From Cryoendolithus antarcticus (lineage: Eukaryota; Ascomycota; Dothideomycetes; Cladosporiales; Cladosporiaceae), in assembly GCA_002077065.1 (NCBI GenBank), contig NAJO01000080.1, positions 40,073 to 104,072 on the forward strand: a stretch of 64,000 bases of DNA. The letters run 5' to 3'. The notes under the pieces were generated by a model that made no database searches, was not told where the DNA came from, and worked only from the letters and a program-made list of their open reading frames with translations. Below, piece by piece: positions 53,453-63,534 of this stretch. Each line of letters opens with the position of its first letter. Position 1 is the stretch's first letter. Made by a program: the position numbers and the translations under genes.

Positions 53453-55254
53453 ATGGACTCAAGAACGAAATTGCCCGCGAGCGAGGAGGTTGAGATGAGC
53501 TACAACTCACACGTGAGGGATATCCAGCGAGGCCACAACACCCAAGCCGATAGTGGCATCCATGAGCGGGACGAGAGAGAGATACGCCGCATGGGCAAGT
53601 TATCGCAGTACAAGGTCAGATGGCTCTCTTCATCACAGACCCTGAGATGTGGCTGATACGGACTAGCGTGTGCATCGTGGAAGGACCATCTTCGCTACCA
53701 GCGCCTCTATACAGGCAAGCTGGCAAGTATCTCTTGCGTGGGTTCAAGCTGATAGGTGATACCTTGAACAAGTCATACTCACGCAATACAGATCTCTTAC
53801 GCCGGGACTCTTGAATGGTGGAACTGCCGGAATCTTTTGGTCCTTCATCTTCACTGCGATCTTCGCACTAAGTAACGTGTTCTCGATCGCCGAGTACACA
53901 TCTATCGCGCCTATCAACGGCGGACAGTACCACTGGGTTTCTGAGTTCGCTCCGCGATACAAGAAGCCGTTGAGTTATCTTACTGGATGGTGGTCAACGA
54001 TCGCCTGGCAAAGCACTGCCGCGGGAGCCACGTTCCTTGCCGGCAGCTTCATACCTTCGCTCGCCGCACTCTTCTACCCAGACTATGTTCCGACACCGTG
54101 GCAGAACAACCTGTGCGTGTTTGCGCTAGTCCTGCTCATACTGGCCATCAATGCGACCTCTACGAAGCCCTTGATCTACATTCAGATGATCGCAATGGTC
54201 GTCTTGTTCATCGGCTGGCTGCCTGTTGCCGGCTGCCTTGCTGGTCTAGCACCGCATCCTCCCTTCTCCGAAACCGTAACAAACTTCACTAGTTCAGGCT
54301 GGAGCAACCTTGGGATCGCTGTCCTTGTCGGTCAAATTGGTAACGTATATGCATTGACATGTAAGTGGAAGGAGCATCTTAGTCCGAGTGAACGAGCCTG
54401 ACATGAGCCCTTCCAGCTTTTGATGCAGCGGCACATATGGCGGAAGAAGTTACCAATGCCGGGCGGGCCGTCCCACTCGCAATCGTTTGGAGCTACTGTG
54501 GCAATGCTGCGGTTGCCTTCGTCGTCGTCACCCTGACCATGTGGAGTATACCGGACGTTGGTGCCGCACTGGACAGCTCAACCGGTTTCCCCTTCATCTA
54601 TGCTCTTCAGCAAGCAGGCCAGAGATGGGCGCAAGCGATCACAGCGATTATCGTACTGATAGCTTTTGCCGGCTGTACGGGCTGCAACGCTGCCGCTTCA
54701 CGGGAGATGGCTGCTTTCGCTCGCGACGGCGGACTGCCGGGCTCTAAATGGCTTGCCAAGGTCAGTGATGATGTCTTCATTTATTCCGAGCCACAAAACG
54801 CTGATGCACCGTCACACCATAGGTCACGAAGTCAACTCATCCACCTCGGAACTCGGTCTACGTCACCTGCTTCATTACTGCTGCCCTGACATGTATCAAT
54901 TTTGGCTCCACCATCGCATTCAACGCAATCATTTCAGGCCAGCTCATCGCCCTCAATGCTTCATACGCCCTCACCCACGCCTGCGCTCTTTGGGCACGGC
55001 TTACCGGCAATTATCACCCAGAGATTGCGCGATTCAACCTTGGCCGATACGGACCCGTTGCCAACGTTGTCGCTCTCTGTTACGATCTCTTCCTGATAGT
55101 CTTCTTGGCATTTCCACCCGCGCCTGAGATCGACGCTACGTCTCTCAACTGGGGACCATTCATCTTCATTTTTACCACGCTGTTCGCAGGGATATACTAC
55201 GTTGCGATTGGCCGAAAATTGTATAGGGATCCGAGCAAGGATGTCGTAGGCTAA
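53453..55254 (+). CDS. Amino-acid/GABA-type permease of the APC superfamily, multi-exon
   Basis: The first exon (53453-53614) gives a hydrophilic N-terminus ending RRMGKLSQYK. The conserved core starts by 53800 with LTPGLLNGGTAGIFWSFIFTAI (shortened) and runs to 54360. Exon 54417-54760 begins SFDAAAHMAEEVTNA, the family's signature loop after helix six. The last exon 54823-55254 begins VTKSTHPPRNSVY and ends in the YYVAIGRKLYRDP tail. About eleven or twelve transmembrane helices are visible. Such permeases import amino acids, GABA, choline or polyamines at the plasma or vacuolar membrane; the substrate cannot be read from sequence. The segment 53615-53800 (helix one) is unresolved. No clean GT-AG model keeps the frame, although a GC-AG intron from 53718 to 53789 is possible. 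Confidence 0.8.
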
Positions 55255-57742
55255 GCAATGTAATTCGAATGGCTCGGGCTTCAGCTGCGTTCTTCTCATC
55301 ACATAGAGAGACGCGCCGTTTGCGCGCTCTAACCTTCCCACTGCTCACTTAAGACTGATCATGCTAAGCATCCGCCGTTCATGACTATACGAGGCGTTGC
55401 CCCTCTCACTCTACTGGTATGCTGAATCCTAAGTCCAAAGTCGGTCGTGGCTCATCGTGTTATATCACAGGGAGCCTGCTTCATGCTACATGTTCATCCA
55501 CGTGGATGGAAACGCTACTTGACTCTGGTATCGTTCCACGCATACCCGTACTTGAAAGCGACCTCATGTAGAGGGTACAAGCATATATACTGGACAAGGT
55601 GCGTGCATAGCGCAAGTAGCGAAGCACGCCGCTCGATGCAGACCTAAGAGGGCGGAAAAGCGCGACACACAGATTGCGGCGCTAGGATGTTCGGATTGAG
55701 GTCTTGATCAAATGCCAGCGCGTCTGATGTGTGATCCCAGTTCACTCTCCACTTGCGCTCCCTGTGCCGCGTGCTCGTCATCCTCTCCGTTTCGAAATGT
55801 CCTTCGATTGTCCAATGCGCCAATGCAAGTACAGAACCCTTGTATACCCAAAGGCAGTGCGGATGAGGCCAGACAGCGTAATACTCTAGTGCGCGTGGGA
55901 TTGAAGTAAGTATGAACTTCACTGCCGGTGAAGCTGCAAAGCTACACGAGACTGATTCCTGCGCCAGTATGACTAGAACATGGAGGTACATCTGGCATGC
56001 TTGCGGATAGATGTCCAGTCGAGTAGTGCAGAACCAAAACTGGTGAGTGGGATCATACCCATAGGTTCAAAGATTTCCATCAAAGCTAGGGAAGAAGAAC
56101 GGTCATGAAGGATACATGGATACGAGCATTCTGTAGTCCTGTAACTGCCAAGTGCGGCATAGCGTGCTCGTGCGCCATTTCAAAGAGTACCAAGCTCTCA
56201 GCGCTCTTGTTGGGCTTCGAAAGTCGACGCAGTAATAACGATGACCCAGCTGCCTGAGGACTTGAATGCTCAAGATTACCGACCCACCATCAAGCACAAC
56301 TCATGCGACAGACGCGTCCCTTACTGAAGAAGCACCTTCCCGAACCTCTGCAAATCTACTTGATAATGACGAGCGCCCTATGTTTGGCTAGCGTGTCGTG
56401 CCAAAAAGATCTAGCATCCGAATGCGCCTCGACGGCGTCGACAACGTTGATTCATCTCCATTCACTGTACAATTACTTCGCCTCACCAGAGGGTGTTGTT
56501 TGTCGTCTGAAGAAGGTCGTCCGGAGTGCTTGTATCGAATACGTGGGCGGCAGTTGCGACGGGCAACGAACTCCGTCGCACAAACCTGGGGTCACCAGAC
56601 GTCAATTCCATCGCCACACCACATCTCGTCCGCGTTGTAGGAGGTGTCTCGCGGCTCGTCTTGTGCTGTTGAGATGCAGAAAGAGTTGGAGAGGACCTTG
56701 GATGAAGGAAAGTCTTAGCATTGGCAGAGTCGATAGAATATGATTATGAACACTGTTGTCAACAATGACAGCACGCTCCGGTATGGTGTATCGGCTAGCA
56801 TCGCTCGCTTTCATCCAGCAGATACGTATCCAATTCCTGGCCTCGATACCATACGATTTGTGCTTGCTATTTCACGGCCTATCTGGAGACTTCATGACTA
56901 GACCGTGTGGGCAGTCTTAGAGAGTACTACATTCATCTCTATGGCTCCAGTCTCGAACTTCCAGTGCGATGAACTTCCAGCTATGAACTTGAAAGATAGT
57001 AAGGCAGCTTGCAAAATCGACGTCTCGAAATCGTAAGTCGATCATGGCACCATGCTACATGGCTACGACATGTCGAAGGAAGGTTCTGCATTACCCAGAC
57101 TAAGCGCTGTACACTTGAGATAATCTGTGCTAGGAGGAGTTCTCTCCACGACGCTGTGATCTAGCTGTGCATGCTTTCGCATGAGTTTGTGGAGACCATC
57201 TCGAGTTCACGATTCTCCTCCACAGCGGGAGCGGCCCGCAAGGCGCGTAAGCATACATCTAAGCGTATCTCACACACATCGTCTCACATGAATTTCGCTA
57301 TCTGTTCACGAATACACGGAACAAATCCAATTTCGGATTTCAGGAATGTGTATCTCGGACAACTGCTTTTCCTACTCGTTACAAGGCTGGGACGTCGATG
57401 TGAAGTACATGGCATCGCAAATCCAAGACACACTCTGCACAGCTGTGTGAGTCACAATCAAAGCGACTAGCTCCACTGCATTGGTGGCGTCTGTAGACGA
57501 TGGCAGGTCTCAAATTCTGGGCGTAAGTTCTAGGCGCAAGAATTCACAATTCGTATAGTCAGCGAGCTTCGAAAGGCCGGTATACGCGCCAGCAAGCCTA
57601 TATAACAACGCATTCAGCAACCCAAGATAAGATTGTTCCCATGCACAGTCTCCAGCCCTCTCAACTTTCCAGACTTCTTTCAGATCCTTTCGCAACAACT
57701 TTTCGGTTCATCACCCCTTCGCTCCCAATTCGATCCGCAAAG
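55255..57742. other. Gene-poor region with dispersed repeat copy C
   Basis: About 2.5 kb. Beyond the repeat at 56545-56676 there is no supported gene. The 3' half should contain the promoter of the secreted Thr/Ser-rich gene, with a TATA-like TATATAAC near 57600. Confidence 0.45.
56545..56676 (+). repeat. Dispersed ~130-bp repeat, copy C
   Basis: Reads GTGGGCGGCAGTTGCGACGG, then GCAACGAACTCCGTCGCACA and AACCTGGGGTCACC. It matches copy B over the first 50 bases with a few changes. The right end (TGTGCTGTTGAGAT) aligns with copy B's CGTTGCTGTCGAGAT. Confidence 0.65.
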
Positions 57743-58352
57743 ATGCTTCCACAAGTCTTCCTCGGATTCACCACCTTGATCTTCGCTGTAACGGCTCTTC
57801 CGACCGATCCCCAGTCGACAACTTCCAGCAAGGCAGTGACATTGTCGTCTACCAAGCCTGAGGAGACGAAGAAGGCCTCGTCTACCAAGTCTGAGAAACC
57901 TACGAGCACCTATGTCTCTACTACATCCACCTATGTCTTTACTACATCCACCAAGGCAGCACCTCCCATCACGACCTCTACCTCGGTGAAGGTGACCACT
58001 AAGGCATCGAGTACGTCTTTCACCTCCGTGAAGGTAACCACGAAGGCGTCCAGCACGTCTTCCAGCGCCGCTGCCACCTCCACTGTCAACAACGGTCAAC
58101 AATTCGTCAACAAGTGCAGAAACACCGGAATCTCCATTGCCGACTGCGCTCAACTCCTGAACACCGCTGCCGCGAATGGCAACACCATCTGGCGGCGGTG
58201 GATCCTTTACACCAGCTCCCGGTAGCATCAAAAATGGTCAGCAATTTCTCAACAAGTGCCAGAACACTGACATCTCCATCCTGAACTGCGCCCAACTGCT
58301 CAATGTCGCCCTGCTCAACGGCAACAACATTGTCATTTCCCTGCCGATTTGA
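57743..58352 (+). pseudogene. Secreted Thr/Ser-rich protein with two repeated modules, frameshifted between them
   Basis: The ATG at 57743 gives a signal peptide (MLPQVFLGFTTLIFAVTALP). A Thr/Ser/Lys-rich linker with internal repeats follows (STYVSTTSTYVFTTST; SVKVTTKASSTS twice), likely O-mannosylated. Module 1 reads NGQQFVNKCRNTGISIADCAQLLN and module 2, starting near 58231, NGQQFLNKCQNTDISILNCAQLLN. They are clear duplicates with two cysteines each. Module 2 is in a frame shifted by one base relative to the signal peptide. The first frame ends with TAG at 58223-58225, and the second ends TGA at 58350-58352. A single-base indel near 58187 would restore one protein with a GGGGSFTPAPG spacer. 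It may be truncated but still secreted. I do not recognise the family; it resembles small fungal cell-surface or effector proteins. Confidence 0.55.
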
Positions 58353-58900
58353 CATCGCTTCTTGGCTCCCTTGGGCTCTTTATCGGCTTGCTGTCTGCAC
58401 TGCCTATTTCAGCTGGAGGTTTGGTGACTTTGCCCGCGGGCATTGCCTAGTCCGCAAGCAGTGCGCCGTATCGATGTTGTATGTCCCCCTGTACACGTTG
58501 ACTTTATATGAAGACATGTTAACTGACAATACGACAGGAAACTTCAACCAGGCTGCTGGGCAAGTTCGGTTTCCATAGTCCGAGGGACATGTAGGCGCGA
58601 ACGGATGTGGTTCGAGGCGTACTCTACGAGAGGTTGGCAAAGATCATGATCGTGGTATTATTGATCGTGCACACTCCTTTAGCAATGACATGTAGTACAT
58701 ATATAGGGACAGCTATTAAGCAATGGTACTAGAAGACGCTTTGATTGACTTGCGAGAAAGAGATTTGTGAGGTCTGAATTGTGAATCTGGCTCATATCGG
58801 AGGGTGGCTCGTCACGTAGGGATGGACGTTAGTCTTGCTTGCTTGTAGATGACGCTGCTTACACCACTCTTTATACGCCACAAGGGGCATCGACCTCAGG
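58353..58900. other. Intergenic, nothing recognised
   Basis: About 550 bp between the secreted-protein stop and the end of the NmrA-like pseudogene. Confidence 0.4.
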
Positions 58901-59671
58901 TCAGCTAGCAATCACAGGTGTAGACCTATCCCAATCCATCTTCTCGCTAGCATCTAGCAAGAAGTCCGCAACAGACTCTCTCGACACGGTCGCGAAGTTC
59001 CCAATGCCCTTTCCCGTGTTGCCGAACATTCTCACATGTGTTGCTTTTCCATTCGTAAGCCAAGGTGGACGAGGTAGCACATAATTGATGCCGGACGACT
59101 TAACCTCCTCGTCGACCAAGTCGTGATCGTCGTATGAATGTTTCATGTACGTCCAGTGCCGTACAAAGCGCATCCATATAGACATACTGGGGAATGAGTC
59201 CCCGACGCCTAGCGCCTGCATGACAACAATTTTCGGAACATTATGCTGCTTCATTACCGTGATTGCGTTGGCCACTGAATCAGCCATAAAATGGGGCGGA
59301 GCAACTGGCCTAGCGAACGGGCTATCAGTCGTCCTGCTGGGATTCAAAGTGACAATTACAGCATCAGGTGCGAGTTGTCCTTGACCTAGACAAGCTTTGC
59401 AGATATCCTCGAGAACTTGTGGTGTACCTGCGCCATTTAGCTGCTTGGCGCAACAGGCACTAGAAATCCGACGAACCTTGAAATACGTCGAGTCCCTCCC
59501 TCACGGGAAGAGTGAAAGGATGTCGGACCAGCGCCGTAACCCTGTGGCCTTGGTAGATTCAGCCAAGGGTATATTGAAACGACATGACAGAGCTTACGAA
59601 CCGCGAGCTAGCGCTCTATCGACGACATGTACGCCAGTTCTGCCATTGCCGCCTAGCACTAGAAGCCGCAT
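58901..59671 (-). pseudogene. NmrA/atypical-SDR NAD(P)-binding protein, frameshifted
   Basis: Minus-strand start at 59671 reads MRLLVLGGNGRTGVHVVDRALARG, a Rossmann GxxGxxG motif of the NmrA-like family. GHRVTALVRHP follows after a probable short intron with a non-standard donor. The frame then stops (SSDF-TAG). It is regained one base over at ACCAKQLNGAGTPQVLEDIC and stays open through DAVIVTLNPSRTTDSPFARP, IVVMQALGVGDSF and the C-terminal VSRESVADFLLDAS to TAG at 58901. A one-base insertion at the SSDF point explains the break. Intact relatives act as NADPH sensors or NAD(P)-dependent isomerases/reductases with an NmrA fold; residue-level activity cannot be judged. Confidence 0.65.
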
Positions 59672-60039
59672 GATCTGGAACTGAACACATCTTAGCTTAC
59701 GCGCTGTAGGACCATGGTCACACTTCGCTCGTAGGCACGAAGCACTGGTAACGCAGTTGCAAGCTCCACTTCAACGTGCTGTAAATATTTCACACAGAGC
59801 CACGGCAATCTTACCTGGGGTGTGTTATATCCTTGTCAGCCTAGTCTTGATGTAGTCCTAGAGAAGGCTAAAGCGTATGCGTTCTACTTGAGGTAGCTAA
59901 GAGCATTGATGTTTTGGCGATGGAAAGATAACGACATTAATAATAATCTAGGGCGAAGATTTATACGAGGGCACAAGGTGCGACCGTACTAATAAGCCAC
60001 ACGACCGTGCCAAGGCGGCGCTTTTTTCTGAAGGGTCAC
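59672..60039. other. Transition from gene-poor to AT-rich DNA
   Basis: About 370 bp. Composition drifts from normal towards the AT-rich block. No gene is seen. Confidence 0.35.
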
Positions 60040-62361
60040 CTTGGCATTTCTATACTTATAGCGCTAACACTACGGGCAGGCTAACAAACCCGAGCCGTAT
60101 ATACGTAGATAAGGGGTTAGAGAGTTAAATAAGGGGTCGGAAAGATATTTCTTAAGGTTACCTTATACTTACTATTCCTCTTTCCTTTTATAAGCTCTAT
60201 TAGAAGCGACACTCTACTATATCATAACCGGTTATAATCTCGGTACTTTGCTAGGTAGTACTAGAGAATATATTAGCTATAATAAAGGTTAATAAGGCTT
60301 ATTAGTTATCTAACTATAATCTCGACTTATTTAGAGAGTAGGCGGAGGATTAGGAGAATTAGGAGGACTAGTTTTACGAGATAGTCTAATACCGGTAGAT
60401 AACTAATCGCGAATCGGATGTCCTAGTAAACGAAGATAAACGCCTACTATAATTCGTATTTAATACTAAGGTTATTATTACTCAAGCTTCCTATCTAATT
60501 AGTATAATTAAATCGAACTATATATATACCTAAGGAGTAAGGGATCGACTAGAGTAGAGCAGAGGATACTACTAAAGATAGGAAATAGCGACGGGATAGA
60601 GATAGGGGGTAGAGGAAAGTAGGGAGAAGTTAGGGTTCCCCCTATAGTAGAGGAAGATATTAACTAAATAGCCCTAGACCCTAAATACCTAGATAGTATA
60701 AGCACTCTAGAAGAACATCTTAGAGGCCTAAAAGGAGAGGATTTATATACTAGGATATATAAGATCCTACTTTAGAAGGCTACTTAAGTCATTAACATCC
60801 TCTAAGCTAAGACTTTAAGATAGTAATAATAAAGCCTAGGTACTAACCTCCTTATCTAGGAGATTAAAGACTTTAGAAAAGAGTTCTAGAGGAGCACCCT
60901 CTAGGGATATTATAGCTAGTAAAGCTAGTAGAGAACCTAGGTAAGAGTTATAGCTAAAGAATAGCCTATAGGAGTTATAGTTAGGATCTAAGACCTAGAG
61001 GAGCGGAAGGAGATTATAGGACTCTCCTATAAGGAGTTAGTAAAGAGAATTAGGAGGAAGGAGGTTATTATAATAAAGTAGATAGGGAGTAGGAGCATTA
61101 AGGTGTTTACTATGGGATAAAAGGCTAGAAAAGAGCTTAAGAAGACTAAGATCTAGACTAAGAGGCTTATACTATTAGTAAAGGTTATAGCCTAGGCATT
61201 CTAGGTTCTTATATATAGGATACTACTTAGCTTTAACCCTATAGAAGAGAGCTAACTTAGGGAGCTATAGAAGGAGAACTAGGCTATAGTACCTAGGAGT
61301 AAGTTTCTAAGGGCAGCCTAGCTAAAAAAGAAGCATAACCTAGGATAGACATATAGTTTAGTTATTCTCTAGCTAAATATAGGAGAGTAGGCTAATAGAC
61401 TTATTAATAAAGGGCTAGTCTAGAAGGCAGAGCTTAAGACTATAGAGATCTTTAAGTCTAGCTTTAGGATTATATAGTGCCTTAAGTACTAGGGCTATAG
61501 ACATATAGCACTAAACTATATAGTAAGATAGAAGTATAGCAAATATATATAGGACTATAATATATAGGAGTATATAATAACTATAGGAGTGAGATATATA
61601 AACTATAGTAAGAAATACCTAGCCTAGGACTAGAGTTACCCTATAAGAATTATAGCCTAGGCTAAGGCCATAATAATTAGGATAGGAGATATAGGCTAGT
61701 ACTAGATAGAGGAAGAGAGCTCTTAGAGTATAGAGGAAGGGTAGTAGGAGGCTACCTAGAAGAAGAGGAAGTATATTTTAATATAGGAGGGCTAGATAAG
61801 GCTAGTAGGTAGGCTAAGGAAGCTTAACTAGCCTAAGTTAAACTAGCTAAAAATTAGGGATAAGATCTAGCACTAGATATAATAGACTGACTATAATATA
61901 ATTAATAACTAAGGGGTTTAGAATATTATAATAGAAGCTAATCTAGCCCTAACCTAAATAGCTATAGAAGATATAAACACTGTACCTTCCTCGTAATAAT
62001 TAACTATACTAAATAGACTATTATATAGTATAATATCAATAAAAGCAAAGACAAGGTCTAGTACTACTTCCTCTAGGAGCTAGACTTATAGGTATTATAG
62101 TAGGAGCGGAGCGTCCTACCTACGAGAGTAGTTCGGAGGTAGCGTCTATTCGGAGTCGGAAGTTAGTAGTATAGGCGGAATATATAGTATAAAGGCCTTA
62201 GGCCTTGCGATAATAGTATAGTCTAGTTATATATAAAGAAGGTGCCTTTTCTCTCGCTACCTTACCGTCGTATCCTTATTACTTTATAGTATACCCTAGG
62301 TAGTATACTAACGCTACTACTATAGTTACTCGTCTCTAACCGGCGCCTCTTATTTGCTAGA
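60040..62361. mobile_element. RIP-degenerated transposon remnant, AT-rich and stop-saturated
   Basis: No reading frame of 60 codons exists on either strand across about 2.3 kb. The sequence is dominated by TAG, CTA, TATA and AGG triplets. CpA and TpG are nearly absent: between 60901 and 61080 I find none, while TpA is in large excess. That is the footprint of repeat-induced point mutation, which converts CpA to TpA in duplicated DNA during the sexual cycle. The residual GGAG/GAAG content suggests an ancient coding element, but the original family cannot be read. The right edge is the insertion point of the intact LTR element at 62362. Left edge approximate. Confidence 0.8.
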
Positions 62362-62796
62362 TGTTACGACAGAGTCGTAAGTGACAAGGGTCAGAGTATT
62401 CTTTAGAGAGTGAAGTCGAGCTGGAGTACAGAGGGCTAGGCGAGGGATGCTAACAGAATGCACAAGTGGCCTGGGAGAATGATTCCAATCAGTCACTATG
62501 AACAATGAGTTGAACACGAGAGATGCAGAAGGCACTCTCGCTCGCTATATACCTATAAGAGTCGTCCATGATCAAGTGTGATCAGTGTAAGACAGAGCAG
62601 GAGAGCAACAGAGCGCTCTGTCTGCTCTGTTGGCCTGTTGCTCTCCCATGTTCTGTTGCCAAGGACAGAGCGACGGAGCAGCGACCTGGTCTGCGTGCTC
62701 TGTTGATCTGTTGCCAAGGCTGTGTCACGTGATGTAGCCGTGCGACAAGGTGCGCCCTGAGGCGTTTCCTTCGTCCCGCGGAACGTGACCGTAACA
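62362..62796 (-). repeat. 3' long terminal repeat of the chromovirus (435 bp)
   Basis: On the plus strand it begins TGTTACGA and ends CCGTAACA, a near-perfect inverted terminal pair of the TG...CA type. In element orientation it starts TGTTACGG, directly after the purine-rich GGTGGGGATGG. Inside are short direct repeats: TCTGTTGCCAAGG twice (near 62651 and 62708) and several CTCTGTTG copies, possibly U3 enhancer-like units. Only one LTR is in the window, so the limits rest on the terminal motif and the adjacent polypurine tract. Confidence 0.75.
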
Positions 62797-62810
62797 CCAT
62801 CCCCACCTTA
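62797..62810 (-). other. Polypurine tract of the chromovirus
   Basis: On the minus strand the bases immediately preceding the LTR read AAGGTGGGGATGG. A purine run touching the TG of the 3' LTR is the primer site for plus-strand DNA synthesis in LTR retrotransposons. Its position independently supports the LTR boundary. Confidence 0.7.
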
Positions 62811-62870
62811 GCTAGCGTCTCGCCGGATGCTTTATAAGGTTCCGCGTGGCCCCACATCACATCATCAGAG

Positions 62871-63527
62871 ATGTCTCGCACTTCTTCCTCGTCTCGCCTG
62901 GCCGAGACCAACAATCGCTCAAGCAGTAAGATATCGACCGACCGCCGACATCGCCTTGCAGAGGACGTGGAATATTCTGGAATCGAAATGGCGCCGTGTA
63001 CTGGGTGCCGGAACGCCTTGGTGAAGCCTGGAGAGGAGCGTCCGAAGTGTGTGGTGAGCCCGGTGTCGGGAAAGTGCTCTGAGTGCCATCGCAAGAATCG
63101 GAAGTCTTGTGATGTGTCGCTCACGAGCGTGCAATGGATCAAGCTGCGCGATGGTCGCGAGAAACTTGAGAAAGAGATTGAGGAGCTCGAGGTCGAGGAG
63201 ATAGGCATCCTGCAGAGGATGTCTCAGGACCAAAAACAGCTCGTCGATCGTCGGATGAAGAAGGTTCGCCTTCGGAAACAGCTACGCCTGGCGGCGCGCC
63301 GGACGGAGACTGCTGTGGCGGAGGAGTTGGATCGTCTTGAGGCGGAAGATCCGCCAGTGGATGAAGTGGAGGAAGAGCCCTTGGATGTCGGTGTGGAAGT
63401 GCCCGAACATCCTTTTGCCTTCCACGGAATCCTCGAGATGCCCGTGGGTGACTGGAGCGTGTTCGACAACATTGACTTCTCGGAGCTTGACGTGGGGAGC
63501 ATGCTGGTCCCCGTGAGTGGAGGCTGA
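62871..63527 (+). CDS. Antisense ORF inside the retrotransposon: zinc-cluster-like and coiled-coil protein
   Basis: An intact ATG-initiated frame of 218 residues lies opposite to pol, between the pol stop (8-base gap) and the 3' LTR. Residues about 43-80 carry six cysteines spaced C-x2-C-x13-C-x8-C-x2-C-x7-C (CTGC, KCVVSPVSGKC, SECHRKNRKSC), surrounded by basic residues. This is like a Zn(II)2Cys6 binuclear cluster with a longer first loop. A heptad-rich helix follows (REKLEKEIEELEVEEIG and on to about residue 150), as in Gal4-type dimerisation. The C-terminus is acidic (ELDRLEAEDPPVDEVEEEP). Together this looks like a small DNA-binding, possibly regulatory protein. A TATA-like TTTATAAG at 62831-62838, 40 bp before the ATG, could drive it. 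Function is inference; no such protein is part of the standard gag-pol set. Confidence 0.75.
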   Translation: MSRTSSSSRLAETNNRSSSKISTDRRHRLAEDVEYSGIEMAPCTGCRNALVKPGEERPKCVVSPVSGKCSECHRKNRKSCDVSLTSVQWIKLRDGREKLEKEIEELEVEEIGILQRMSQDQKQLVDRRMKKVRLRKQLRLAARRTETAVAEELDRLEAEDPPVDEVEEEPLDVGVEVPEHPFAFHGILEMPVGDWSVFDNIDFSELDVGSMLVPVSGG

Positions 63528-63534
63528 AGGTCTG

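Noticed and set aside
60040..62361. Centromere or AT-rich origin in place of RIP product
   Set aside because: AT content alone would allow that, but the selective loss of CpA/TpG with retained GG and AG dinucleotides points to RIP mutation of a repeat.
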